Shown: positions 11,521-22,059 of the stretch, one piece after another
Position numbering within the stretch: the stretch's first letter is position 1
How the letters are laid out: each line of letters starts with the position of its first letter
From: Gnetum montanum
Taxonomy: Eukaryota > Streptophyta > Gnetopsida > Gnetales > Gnetaceae
Reading direction: 5' to 3'
Assembly: GCA_015680685.1 (NCBI GenBank)
Contig: MNCI01004287.1
Span: 3,179-45,160, forward strand
DNA: 41,982 nt
Program-made: the position numbers and the translations under genes
Notes under the pieces: generated by a model
What the model was told of the DNA's origin: nothing
The model's database searches: none
What the model saw: only the letters and a program-made list of their open reading frames with translations

Positions 11521-12459
11521 TGGATCTTGAGGGTCAAAATGTATGACATTTATCAATGGCATGACAACCTAATGCACATGCCACCAACTAAATTTCATAC
11601 AACCCAAATCACATGGTTGTTCCAATGTTAAGACTTAGACATCATCTAACCCATAATGTCTAGGTCCTCTGCAAGGCATAGCTTTATAAAAACCACAACT
11701 AAGTATTTTACCGAATGGGTTCAGGTTATCCTCCTTAGAAAGACAACATTGTATTAGGTTTGCAAATTCATGTTAGATAACATAGTGACCCATTTCAGCT
11801 CACCCATGACCATAGTAATAGACAATGGACCACAATTTAGCAATGTTGAAACTAAATCCTTTTTTGAGTGCTTTGGCATCAAGCATTCCTTTTCATCACC
11901 ATACTACCCTTAAAAAAATGGCTAAGTGGAGGCCACTAACAAAGTCATTATCAACCTTCTCAAGAAAATGCTAAGTAATAACAAATGACAATGTCATAAG
12001 CAATTAGTCTATGCACTTTGGGCCTATTGCACAACACCCTGAAAAATGATAACTATGATGCCCTACAATGTTATTTATGGGTTTGAAGAAATTTTTCTAC
12101 TTGAACTATAGATTTCATCAGTCCAGGTGATCCTTTTGAACTTCATTGATGAAGCTTAGAACAATGATTTGAGAACTATAGAACTTGACTTAATAGAGAA
12201 GGATCACATACAAACACTTGATCACATTGAATGGTATCAAGAAAAGCAAAGGAAGAAACATCATCATAACCAACATCAACACCTAATCAAGAAAGGGGAC
12301 CTAGTCCTCAAGGCCATTCACAAACCCATGGATAAATTCTTAGATAACTGGGAAGGACCTTTCTTAATGACTAAGGCCTACAACAATGAAGTGTTCAAGC
12401 TTGCTAATCAAGACAAGAATGAGTTTGCCAATCCAGTGAACCATTCATACCTAAAGTAA
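11520..12459 (+). pseudogene. Element B integrase
   Basis: Gypsy integrase that would join element cDNA to chromosomal DNA. Zinc-binding part: VKMYDIYQWHDNLMHMPPTK near 11537, where the two expected Cys of the HHCC motif read Tyr. Catalytic core: LDII-PI (~11635, first Asp present), YFTEWV (~11710), IDNGPQFSN (~11817, second Asp present), SSPYYP-KNG-VEATNKVII (~11895, third acidic residue Glu present). The C-terminal region is open from 12169 to 12459: HIEWYQEKQRKKHHHNQHQH, KKGDLVLKAI and WEGPFLMTKAYN, typical of gypsy integrase ends. Stops replace Gln in PYYPQ-NGQ and Trp further on. It is separated from the protease by noncoding repeats instead of RT-RNase H. Confidence 0.85.
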
Positions 12460-12514
12460 TACTACACATAGCATGTAGCACTACAAATCAATCCAACAAG
12501 GTATGCATCCATCT

Positions 12515-13105
12515 GCTATGATGTTAAACTGGCACAACATCCATATGTTATGACATTAAATTTGGCACAATATCCATCTACTACGATGTTAAATTAGCAC
12601 AACACCCATCTACTATGACATTAAACTAGCATAGTATTCATCCACTATGACATTAAATGGGCACACCTTCCATCTCCTATGACATTAAACTGGCATAACA
12701 TTCATTCACTATAATGTTAAACTAGCATCCACACCTTCCATCCACTACAATGTTAAAATGATACAACATTCATCTACTATGATGTTAAACTGGCACAATA
12801 GCATGTCTACTGTGATGTTAAAATGATGTAACCCATGTTCACTATAATGTTAAATTGGCATAGAAACACATTTTCTATGTGTAGCACATATTTGCAATGA
12901 TGTTAAACTGGCATATCATTTTTCCATCACGAAACTAAATTGGCATAGCATTCATTCACCATGATACTAAACTAGCATAGCTCATCTTTGGGTCATGACA
13001 TTAAACTGGAAAATAAGAGTCTACTGGGATTATAAACTAGCATACCATGATCTACTAGTATCTTAAACTAGTAGGGCTACAATCCATCAAAACCTTAAAC
13101 TAGGT
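12515..13105 (+). repeat. Array 2 of TTAAACTGGCA-core repeats (~32 bp unit)
   Basis: About eighteen degenerate copies of a ~31-33-bp unit, CATCTACTATGA(C/T)(A/G)TTAAACTGGCA plus CAACA, begin just after the integrase stop. Cores lie near 12523, 12553, 12586, 12619, 12650, 12682, 12714, 12750, 12782, 12814, 12847, 12900, 12932, 12964, 12999, 13031, 13062 and 13092. The core TTAAACT(A/G)GCA is the same as in array 1 at 10384-10770. Confidence 0.8.
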
Positions 13106-14298
13106 TTGTGGTCAGCCATGCATGATTCTACAAGCAATTAAGTGAGTATAACATTAACTACCCCCCACCTTTTCCTCTCTTCTTTTCTCTACACCATGTG
13201 ATTGGGGACACTATAGTCCCAAAATGGACCACCTACAACAAGCGTAACCTTTGGAGCACTTGTAGCATCATTATCTCTTGTCATTTTATTGGCGTTTTGA
13301 ACACTTACAACTAGTGCAACCTTTGGAGCATTGGTAGCATCTTGGTCCTTCAACATTTTACTAGCCCCCTAGCCCCTTAGCATTTTATTGGCTTTTTGAG
13401 CACTTGGCATAGATGCAACCTTTAGAGCACTCACAATATCTTTTCCCCTTACATTTCACTTGAATTTTTTGTTGTGTGTTTTTCTTTTCTCATTGTTGTG
13501 TTTGTAGGCAAACCTACTACCCCATTATAGCCTACCTACATTCACCCCTATTTCCTCATATTCTTGCATTCCCCAACATAGTCAAGATTGCAAAACCCCT
13601 CTGATGCTCATGTGTTGTGATTGCATGGAACCCACTTTAAGTCAAATCATAGAATCCAAGGTGAACATAACACAAGTCATCCCATGAGGAGCCTCTATTG
13701 GCTAGTCAAAGCCTAGGTATATGTAACACAAGTCATCCCAAGGAGGAAACACCTATCTTATAGACATAATGTGCTTTTGTAAATAGCAAAGTGAAGCCCA
13801 TCTTGTGGTAGCAGCCCACTTGATAGAAAGCACTCGCAGTAAGCAGTTAGAAAAGAGTAGAGCCTAAAGTAGGTTCCCCTTGCACCAGTACAAAAAAGAA
13901 GAAGAAACAAGGAAAAGCATGTACCTAAGAAAATAAGTAGCATTGTAATTTCACAATTGTTCTATCCTTGAATCCACACTAACTCTCTCATGAGTACTCC
14001 AATGAAAGGTCAACATTTTCAAGGGTAAGCTATTCTAGTGCCATGATCACTGTTAGTCATGCTTACTGCACATCCTACATCATGACACCTTTGCACCTCA
14101 TATCCCCTTTCATCCCCAACAAATTACCTACACCTTTTTACTTCGAGCATACTACTATCCTCAACACTTGAGCATGGTGCAATGACATCCAATTAGGTAC
14201 TGAAGAATGATTTTGGTGCTAGGCTTGCTGTGGTGTTTCTTTGTTCTTTGTTGACATCTCTTAGGCCATTCCTCCTGACATCAACAAAGAGAAACAAA
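13106..14298 (+). other. Element B 3' untranslated interior
   Basis: Noncoding stretch between repeat array 2 and the 3' LTR. It contains a three-copy repeat (13235-13470) and a short duplicated AACACAAGTCATCCCA (near 13669 and 13727). It ends in a purine-rich run, CAAAGAGAAACAAA (14285-14298), directly before TGAAATATC, a plausible polypurine tract for second-strand priming. No gene seen. Confidence 0.55.
13235..13470 (+). repeat. Three-copy tandem repeat in element B
   Basis: Units start near 13235, 13307 and 13405 (about 72, 98 and 65 bp). They share GCAACCTTTGGAGCACT-like, CATTTTATTGGC and TTTTGAGCACTT blocks. Confidence 0.65.
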
Positions 14299-15814
14299 TG
14301 AAATATCACCAAATTTGGACATCATTATCCAAGGCACAAAATTTTCTAAGGGCTAAGTCTATGCACTCTACTATCCTAGAGCATAGTCAAGCATAGTCAA
14401 CACAAAGGTAGTTGTGCAATTTCTTTTAAGTGTCGAGCCAACTGCTACAAAATTTTCTAAGTGTCGAGACTACACTCTCCACTACCCCAAAGCATAGTCA
14501 AGTGTAATCAACATGAAGGCCTAGTTTTTATAGATTTTTTTAAGTGTTGAGACTACGCTGTAAACTAGCCTAAAGAATAGTCAAGCATAGTCAACTAGAA
14601 GTTAGTTTCTATAATTTTTAATAACTGCTAGGTCTACACTCATCCCCAGTTGAAAGTGTAGTTAGCCTCCAGTGGAGAGCATAGTTAGTACATAACCATT
14701 TTTTGCAAAATATTTTCTAAGTGTGGGACTACACTCTCCCTGAGTCTAGAGTGTACTCAAGCATAGTTAGCTAGAATAGCATCTAGAGACCTCCACAATG
14801 TAGCACCAACACTCAGCTCAACTCCAACTCATCTCCAACAAGCATAGGTAACAAAATGCATCCTTTTTTATCCTCAAAATTGTAAATATGCTCAACCCCA
14901 CACAAGAATGTATGAAGCATAGTCTCTAGAGTTGCATATTTCAGGTACATTGTAGTCCTCTTGGTACACATACATGCACTTGGCAACATAGCATAGCATC
15001 TCAACCTCATAGAGTCTAGCATATCATAGTAAAGAAAAACACCCCTAGCCTTAGTGGAGAGCATATTTGGGTGATGGTCTAGTCCTAAACATCTACTTTT
15101 CCATGTGGAAATAACTTTAAATTTCATGCTAAACTTGGCCCTATAAATATCCTAGCCACTAACATTTTCAAGGTTGGCAAGTTGGAAAAATCAAATCATC
15201 AACAAACTAAAGGCATTCTAGGGAATTAGAGATGAAAAGCTGCAAACCACCATAGATCACTACAATCCACTAGAACATTACAGTCCACTACACACCATGG
15301 TACCCAATCTAGTAGGCATAGGCACCATAGTGAAATGTTAGTCTTCATGTCTAGACACTCTTGAGACTATTACTACGCTATCCACTATGCCTATTGTACA
15401 ACACATACCTTCTCACCCCTTTTGGAGTGGTGTTTCATTCTCCCTCTTTATTTCTTTGCATTTTTAGCATTTTACCTACAATTTCTACTATTTTAATGCA
15501 TATACATACGTGGGTGTTAGTGATCACACATTCAAACCTTTGTTTTTTGCTAAGACTCTTGACTACACTCACACCTATTAACACCATTAACACACCTCGA
15601 AGACTTAGCATCATTGTACATCAGCATCATTTTGCATCAACATCATAGCTAACCATGCTACACCCAAATTACATTCAATGAGTCCCTATTTGATTGAAAA
15701 GATAATTTAGGGTACCCCATCTTTGCCTCTAGTAGACCCTCACATAGACTCAGGGTTAGGATTGTGCACTTGTGGACCCCTCAGTATTCTATTTGCCAAC
15801 ATTTTTGGTCACCA
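14299..15814 (+). repeat. Element B 3' LTR
   Basis: Second copy of the ~1.5-kb LTR (see 4463-6031 for matching blocks). It starts TGAAATATCACC after a purine run and carries the U3 repeat array from ~14347. It has an intact CTATAAATAT at 15141-15150 and ends near TCACCA at 15814. It is followed at once by sequence of element A's LTR. Confidence 0.75.
15141..15150 (+). promoter_or_regulatory. TATA box of element B 3' LTR
   Basis: CTATAAATAT about 840 bp into the LTR, downstream of the U3 repeats. Transcripts from here would read into element A's antisense side. Confidence 0.5.
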
Positions 15815-15873
15815 CACCATCAATTATGCCACATCAATAGGGACCTATCTACATGACACTTTAATGCTCATCA
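15815..15873 (-). repeat. Element A 3' LTR, inner remnant
   Basis: CCATCAATTATGCCACATCA and CATGACACTTTAATGCTCATCA-like sequence matches the end of the other A LTR (27740-27816), including the terminal TGCTCATCA. This shows B sits inside A's LTR. It overlaps the end of the outer part (to 4462) by roughly 20 bp, more than a normal target duplication. The excess is probably an alignment effect of the 14-15-bp repeats in this LTR. Confidence 0.8.
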
Positions 15874-15883
15874 TACCCCCACA
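15874..15883 (-). other. Polypurine tract of element A
   Basis: On the minus strand TGTGGGGGTA abuts the LTR start TGATGAGCA. A G-rich run at this place is the standard plus-strand primer. Confidence 0.65.
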
Positions 15884-16107
15884 TATAAATGAAAACTTTT
15901 CGTTGAGTTCTTTTACAAAATTGGAAAGGTATGGACTTATTAACTGACTCTTGACATAAAAAATTAACATGACAAATTGAGTGCTTGTTTGTACAAATCA
16001 ACACATTACAAAAAGTATGGTATTCATGATACAAAATTGAACATGATGATATGACTACAAAAAATTGGACAAGACATCCTTTGATGGCATTAAGGTGGTG
16101 TAGATGA

Positions 16108-18948
16108 TCAAATAGTCCTAGGCAGTGGAGGTTCCTAAGGTTCTAAAGGACCTTTGTCAGCTTCAGGCATGTGTGGTGGCTAAGGTAGCTATGGCTATCT
16201 TATTGCAACTAAAACCTCTTTTCATAGGTAAAAGGCATCTATTAATGCCTTCATCTTCTTCTTCTTACATTGGGGATCATTCATAGTCCTTGTGGCATCA
16301 CAAATGTGGGTTGGAATTGGGATATCCCATGGATAGGACATTATATGGTACAACTCTCTTACATTAACAAACTAGATAACAAACTATTTGCATTTCACAT
16401 CAAATGCCTTTACTATGTCCTATAGCTCCTGGTAAACATTCATCCTTCTAGCCAAGTTCCTAGTAGTAGATATTTGATTAGTGTATTTACCCTTAATAAA
16501 TTTGAGTTCAGCATTTTCCACTGTAAGCTTTTGCTTGGTGACTTTGTGATGCTTGAACTCAACCTTGTACAAAAAGTACAAGCTAGCCACCTACTTTTCT
16601 AGTTCTAGCTATGGCCATCTAGTAGATAACATGGCTAGATTTTCATATTGGAGATTGGTGAGCTCCATGTATTTCATCATCTCCTTAATTTGCAACTTCT
16701 TCATGTAGATTTCTACTTTATTATAGACACCTATCCCATCAATGATAGGCTACCATAATTCTCTTCCTTGTTGGAGATACTGAAGGGTTTCATTTACATT
16801 TTCCTTCATCAACTAGATATGTTTTTCATTCACTTCATTATATAGATCAACCTAATCTTTGTATTAGTCATTAACTCTCTTGAATCTGAGAGACTTTGAT
16901 TTCTAGGTAGCTACCTCAATTGTAGTCTTATGGAAAAGGGAAAAAACCTCTTCCTTGGAGAGGTTTCTATTTTCTATTATTAATCTCCTTAGCTATGTGT
17001 TATCCTATTGTTGATGGATGAAGTTAATTAATTGTTGTTTATTCTCATCAACATTTTATAGATGATGGTTCTATATGATCAATTGTACATTCTCCTAGCA
17101 GGTCCTATTCAAGGCCTTCTAAATTTTTTGTTGTATGGCCTCTACCAAGGATTCGTAGAACACTATCATTTTTCCTCAAACCCTTTTATTATAGTGTAAA
17201 GCTATTTAATAGCTTCATCTTTTTTCAATGTTGGGTTGAGAGATGTAGGGCCAGCAATTTGTGCTCTTAATTCAGCAACTTTAGTAGCCACATTTTCATT
17301 TAGCTCCTTGGCTATTTTGAGTTTTCCCTCCAAGATGATGTTTTATCCCCTTACTTATAGCAACACTAATTAGGTTGCAATAATATTTTCCAAAAGATCA
17401 AATACATGTGGAAGTGGTTACCTAGTTCCCACCAATCAGTCCATAAGTTCTTCATGTTGTGCTACATTTATTCTACCACTTCTGGTTCCTATAGATGTTT
17501 GCACATCCTTGAGTGTAGTGAGATCTAGTATAGACACTATAGGCACATTGAGGGTTTTAGCTAGTCTATCATCAATGACCTTTGCTACCTTCTCTTACCC
17601 TTGGTGCTGCATCATCAATACTATTCCCCCCTCACCTTCCTCTAACTGCACCAAGAAGGTTGCAACATTTCTAAAAATTTCTAGGAGTCTCTACTATTTT
17701 GATAGAGATACCATTACCTCTCTACTAATAGGATTTAATCTTATGGAAAATTGCATTTTTTGGGCTAAGAAAATAGATCCAGCTCCACCCATCAACTAAT
17801 TGTTTGGCTCACCACATTTAGGTGACTCATTGTTGGCCTATACATAGATGGATCCCAACCACTCATGCTTTCTCATTGCTCTTGTTTCCTCAAGATTCAT
17901 TCTTGGTATTTGTGTAACCATTAGGCTATTATAGTGATGTTTAGTAAAATGTTTTGAGTAGTAGTTGAAGGTAGTGGCTACTGCTGCTCTTCTTGAATGG
18001 TCATTATAGGCATCTTATCTTTCATCATCTCTACCCAATTAGTGGTTGAAGCATGCCTAACAACTCCATTTGTATAATAGACTATTTCTCCATTCCAATA
18101 GAGTTTTCTAATGAGGCATGAGAAGTGAAGCATCTTCCTTCCATCTTCATTTTCTTTAAACTAGTTCTCCATCTCTACATAGATCAGTTGTGGAAGGTTA
18201 ACAAGGATCTCCCACTCAAAGCAACAAATGCATGGGTAGAAAGGGTAGTTATTTTTCTTAGCCTCACCATGGGATTAGGATGGAAGGTTGAAATCTTGTA
18301 GTGGATACTTTCTTCTAGTGTGAACATGTCAAACTCCTTGTGATCAACACCATAGCATCATCACATCCATTCTTACCTGATGCTAGGATCTACCTGCATT
18401 GGTATCTCAGTGAGACTTGCTCCTATTTTTGGTAACTCGAGCACTTCAATAATGGCCTACACCAAGTAGGAAACTGATATGTCCCTGATTTTTACCATTG
18501 AATTAGCTTGCATATTGTTCTAGAATAAAAATGTCTTTCCCATGTATCACTCCCTAGTTGAAGTGATGATTGGCCATATGGATGAAGCCTTCAATTGGTC
18601 CTGCACTTCTTTTAGTTTCTTACTCTAGGAAAGGGCCAAACTTTAACTCCTAGAGCACTATTTTTGGACATCCCTTGATCTAATCTTATTCAAGAAACCT
18701 TCTATTAAGTTTAGTTCAAGATGTGCTTGTTAAGCTGGTGCATCATCCTAATGGAAATGTTTTGTTGCTACTACTAGTTATGGAATCTATCAAATAGATT
18801 CCACCTTAGACTCTTCCCTAAGAGGACCTATGGCATGGATTCCAAGTGGTTATTCTTGGGGTTGTTCTTAGCCCTTTCTCATTTTAGGTTATTTCTTTCT
18901 TGGTTGAGACTATATTGCTTCTTGCGTGTGTTTCCCTTTTAGTGTCAT
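16108..18948 (-). pseudogene. Extra long ORF of element A, downstream of integrase
   Basis: Unrecognised protein, sense with the element, between integrase and PPT. It spans about 947 codons from ATG at 18948 to TGA at 16110-16108. The first and last parts share one frame, while the middle shifts frame at least three times (near 18260, 17720 and ~17100). N-terminus: MTLKGKHTQEAI, basic and Gln-rich. Then FDMFTLEES and HYKISTFHPNP (~18330-18270), a conserved-looking block EMMKDKMPIMTIQEEQ (~18030-17985), VIDDRLAKTLNVPIVSI (~17575), and long Leu/Glu/Lys-rich stretches likely to form coiled coil (LKIAKELNENVATKVAELRA at ~17305; MKKLQIKEMMKYMELTNLQY at ~16700; HKVTKQKLTVENAELKFIKG at ~16550). The tail is KKKK (~16265), then Pro/Gln-rich. 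No signal peptide or membrane span was seen, so an envelope role is not supported despite the env-like position. Most stops are at apparent Gln codons. Confidence 0.7.
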
Positions 18949-20600
18949 TTGTAGTCACAACATATCTATGGATTAGTAGATATAATGTGTAACTTTGAAT
19001 ATTTTGAGTACTTTATCTAATTATTTAGTTACACTTTGGCTAAGGTTGGACCATGGAAGATTGATTATTTTATTAATTATTTATTATAAATGTCACGAAA
19101 GCTCATTGAAAATGTTTAACTCTTATAATTTTGTGTTTAATAGTTGGTTTTTTAATTAAAATTTTGTGGGAGTTAGAAAAATGATGAAAACATTTCTATA
19201 AAATATGACACATTTCTAAAACCCATGACTAAGACCTTACCTATGGTAGCCATATTGTTGAAGAATAGAGTGAATAGTTAGGAAGTTATGGGATTTGATA
19301 ATTTTAAAAACTTCCTTGGCATTTGTGAGAAAATGTGAAACTTTTAGTGGGGTCATGCATATATAGAGTATTTTTCTAGTATGTCAATAAGGCTACATAT
19401 ACAGGGCCTTGTATATCCATCTACTCTACTAATGGGGCCCCGTATACAAAGCCTGTAGAAAATTTTTTATTTTTTAATATCTTAAGAAATACAAATTTTT
19501 TTTTAATGAATTTGGAAATCATGGAGTCCTAGAAAAGCTAATAATATGATGAAATCATTAAAGAGGATATTTGAAAGCTCAAAACTTCAAAAATTTGATG
19601 GATAATGTGTTGATTAAATAAAATATATAAAGGAGCACATGGTTTGATGTAGAAGATGGCTTTATGAAAGATTCTAATTACAAGAATGCCTAAGTATAAG
19701 ATGCCTAGCAAACCCAACTAGGAGATATGCAAGTGGTCCTCCCCATAGAAGGTACATGTCTTGTTTACCCTTGCATAGTCTCAACATAAGGAGTCAGTGG
19801 GCCCCATAAGTAATTAATGATCAATGGAATTTAAAGACCAAAACCTAGAAGATTCTACCTAAGAATTCAAGTATGTCAAACAAAGACATTGAATCAAGAA
19901 CATGGACTTTCTTCTAAATGGAAACCATACCATGAAAAGACTTTATTCAAATTCCTATTATTGGTTAACACAGAACAATAAGAAGTCTATGAAAATACTC
20001 AAGCATCCAAGTAGAAGAGTATGAAGAGTATTGAGTTTCTTTGAAGTCACACCCTATGCAAAACTTTGAATCTTTCCCAATTTTAGAAACTACCAAGCTC
20101 ACAAACTTAATTAAAGTTTATTTAATCAAAGGGACCTCAAACCTCCAAAATAAGAAAAACCGTAGAGTTTGTGAATGGGTGGATGTCGTGGACTCATTTT
20201 CTATTCCATGAAAAAGAAACCATGACTTAACCATCAATACAAAAATTCAAAAATAGAAACCAACCATTAGCAAACAAAACATTAAGCACAAACCACCATT
20301 AGTAGCAGCTACACCACTATTATGTCATGTTAACAAAAAGCACATTTATTAGCAAAAATTTGAAAATTAGAGTCTAACAAAGTAAAATATATACGAAATT
20401 GTAAAATATTGAAGAAATATGTAAATGTACTAATGATGGTATAAAGTAAAAAATTGTGTAAATTCAAAAAGGTGTAAAATAAAAAAATTACAAAGACAAA
20501 AATATGTAAGACAAAAAAATAGAGAAACTAAAGAGTCATGTATATGATTAGAATGGATGGCCATCTCCCACATGACTAATTTGGAAGGCAGAGATCTGAA
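18949..20600 (-). other. Element A spacer between integrase and extra ORF
   Basis: AT-rich, with poly-A and poly-T runs, and no coding similarity in either strand. It may contain the promoter or splice signals for the downstream extra ORF, since spliced expression is usual for third ORFs of retroelements, but no site can be assigned. Confidence 0.5.
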
Positions 20601-20619
20601 AAATTGAGCATGGTTGTCC

Positions 20620-21880
20620 ATTCATTGAGGTATTCATTGCATTGGCTTGATTTGTTTTGTGCAAAGCCTTTACCTATTGGATGTTGACCAAGTGCTTTTT
20701 ATTTGGGATCTTAGATTGGTATATGATCATGGCCCTAGAAGAAAAGGTTTCATCAATTATATAAGGCCCTTCCGAAAATGTTTGAAATTTAGTTTTTTGA
20801 GGTACATGTGTGGAATTCTAGTAAAGAACCTTATCTCCTAGTTGAAATTTCACTTTCAACATTCTAAGGTCATGTCGTTGTTTGTTGAATGCTATGTGCA
20901 CTTCATTGAAGGATAGGGCTATTAATCAATTTTTGTTTAATACATTTAGGTTGATCAATCTTTCTTTTTGTGTCAAAATTTGGTCAAGGTCTAGGTCATA
21001 GGCTATTAAGAGTGTACAAAGATCAAATTAAATTTGGAGCATTAAGAGCTTTTTGTACACCAACTCATAGGGAGAATAGCTAATAGGGAGTTTCCATGTT
21101 GAGCAATAGGCCCAAAAGGCATCATTCAATTTTGTGCTCTAGTCTCTTCTATATTTACTTACAATCCTTGTTAGGATCTTTCTAATCTCCCTATTGGTAA
21201 CTTCTACTTGATCATTGGCTTGGGGGTGATATGGTGCTATTAATTTATGTTCAACCCCCAAGTATTGCATTAACTTCTAAAAAGTCGCATCTATAAAATG
21301 GGTTCCATTGTCAAAAATTAGTGCACATGGCACACCAAACCTATTTACAATATTTTTTTGTACAAAAAGAGTGGTAGTGGATGATGTACAGTTGGTGATG
21401 GTTGTTTCTTCTACCCATTTGTTATAGTAGACAACTACTAGGATGATGTATGTATTTTCATTGGACATGGGTGTGATGGGACCCATGAAGTCTATGCCTC
21501 ATATGTCAAAGTGCTCTAGTGGTTGAATCCACTTTTGAATATCCTTTATTTAAGTGTTCATCCCACCATCTCAATGATAGTGCTCATAGGATTAGATAAA
21601 TTAGTAGGCATCCTTGAAGGTTATGGGTCAATAGTATTCTACCATCAAGATTTTTATAATAATGCATCTCCTAGCATAGTGGCCTCCACAAAGGCCTTCA
21701 TGAACATCTTGGAGAACTCACAATTGATCTATGTTAGGGATACATAAACAAAACTAGCCATTGACACACCTTGTAAAGGTATCCATTGATTTCTATGAAG
21801 TACTTAGCTTGATGAAGAAACTATTGTTTCTTCCTATGGTCTAGATATTGTGGCATCTCTTGAGTGAGAAGATAAGTGAG
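20620..21880 (-). pseudogene. Element A integrase
   Basis: Integrase of the Athila/Tat-like element, after RNase H. Catalytic core: GIDFMGPITPMSNENTYI (from ~21505, first Asp present), VVVYYNKWVEE, VNRFGVPCALIFDNGTHF (~21350-21290, second Asp present), then PYHPQANDQVEVTNREI (~21225, Glu present). This continues to AFWAYCSTWKLPISYSPYEL and a C-terminal part with QRHDLRMLKVKFQLGDKVLY. It has one in-frame TGA where Trp of WGIDFMG is expected, and further stops and shifts. The upstream part (~21880-21520) is a weak zinc-binding region. The core triad looks chemically intact, unlike the RT of the same element. Confidence 0.85.
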
Positions 21881-22059
21881 GATGTCATCATACCATTTTG
21901 ATTCAATGAGCATTTGTTCATTTATTGTAGTAGTAAATAGGAGTTCATCAAGAAATATATTAAATAATGGGCTTTCCTCTTTGTTATCCCATCACAATAG
22001 AGAGAGATGGTTAGCAATCACATTCTCAATCCCTTTTCTATCTATCATTGTAGCATTGA

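Larger units (their letters stand above)
4463..15814 (+). mobile_element. Ty3/gypsy element B, lacking reverse transcriptase
   Basis: A plus-strand LTR element of about 11.35 kb inserted in the 3' LTR of element A. LTRs (~1.5 kb) lie at ~4463-6031 and ~14299-15814. The interior holds gag (6640-8640), a linker and protease (8720-9960), a noncoding segment with a repeat array, an integrase (~11520-12459), a second repeat array, and a third repeat block. No RT or RNase H was found anywhere between the LTRs. Outer limits are uncertain by about 20 bp, because A's LTR has 14-15-bp repeats at the junction and no clean target duplication can be read. Frames are heavily broken. A relative (C) lies at ~37744-40735. 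Confidence 0.75.

Noticed and set aside
12515-13105. CRISPR or centromeric satellite
   Set aside because: Units are short, degenerate and confined to the interior of one retrotransposon. There are no spacers of constant length.
14275-14298. Alternative start of B 3' LTR at TGACATCAAC (14275), with B 5' LTR at 4441
   Set aside because: This would give a neater duplication (CCAT), but the two LTR starts then align poorly and 4441-4462 matches element A's LTR better.
17509-17799. 96-codon plus-strand frame
   Set aside because: Antisense to the extra ORF of element A, which has continuous protein-like sequence in several segments.
16108-18948. Calling the extra ORF of element A an envelope gene
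   Set aside because: Position fits, but I could not see a signal peptide, transmembrane segment or furin-type site. The visible features are coiled coil and basic/Pro-Gln tails.
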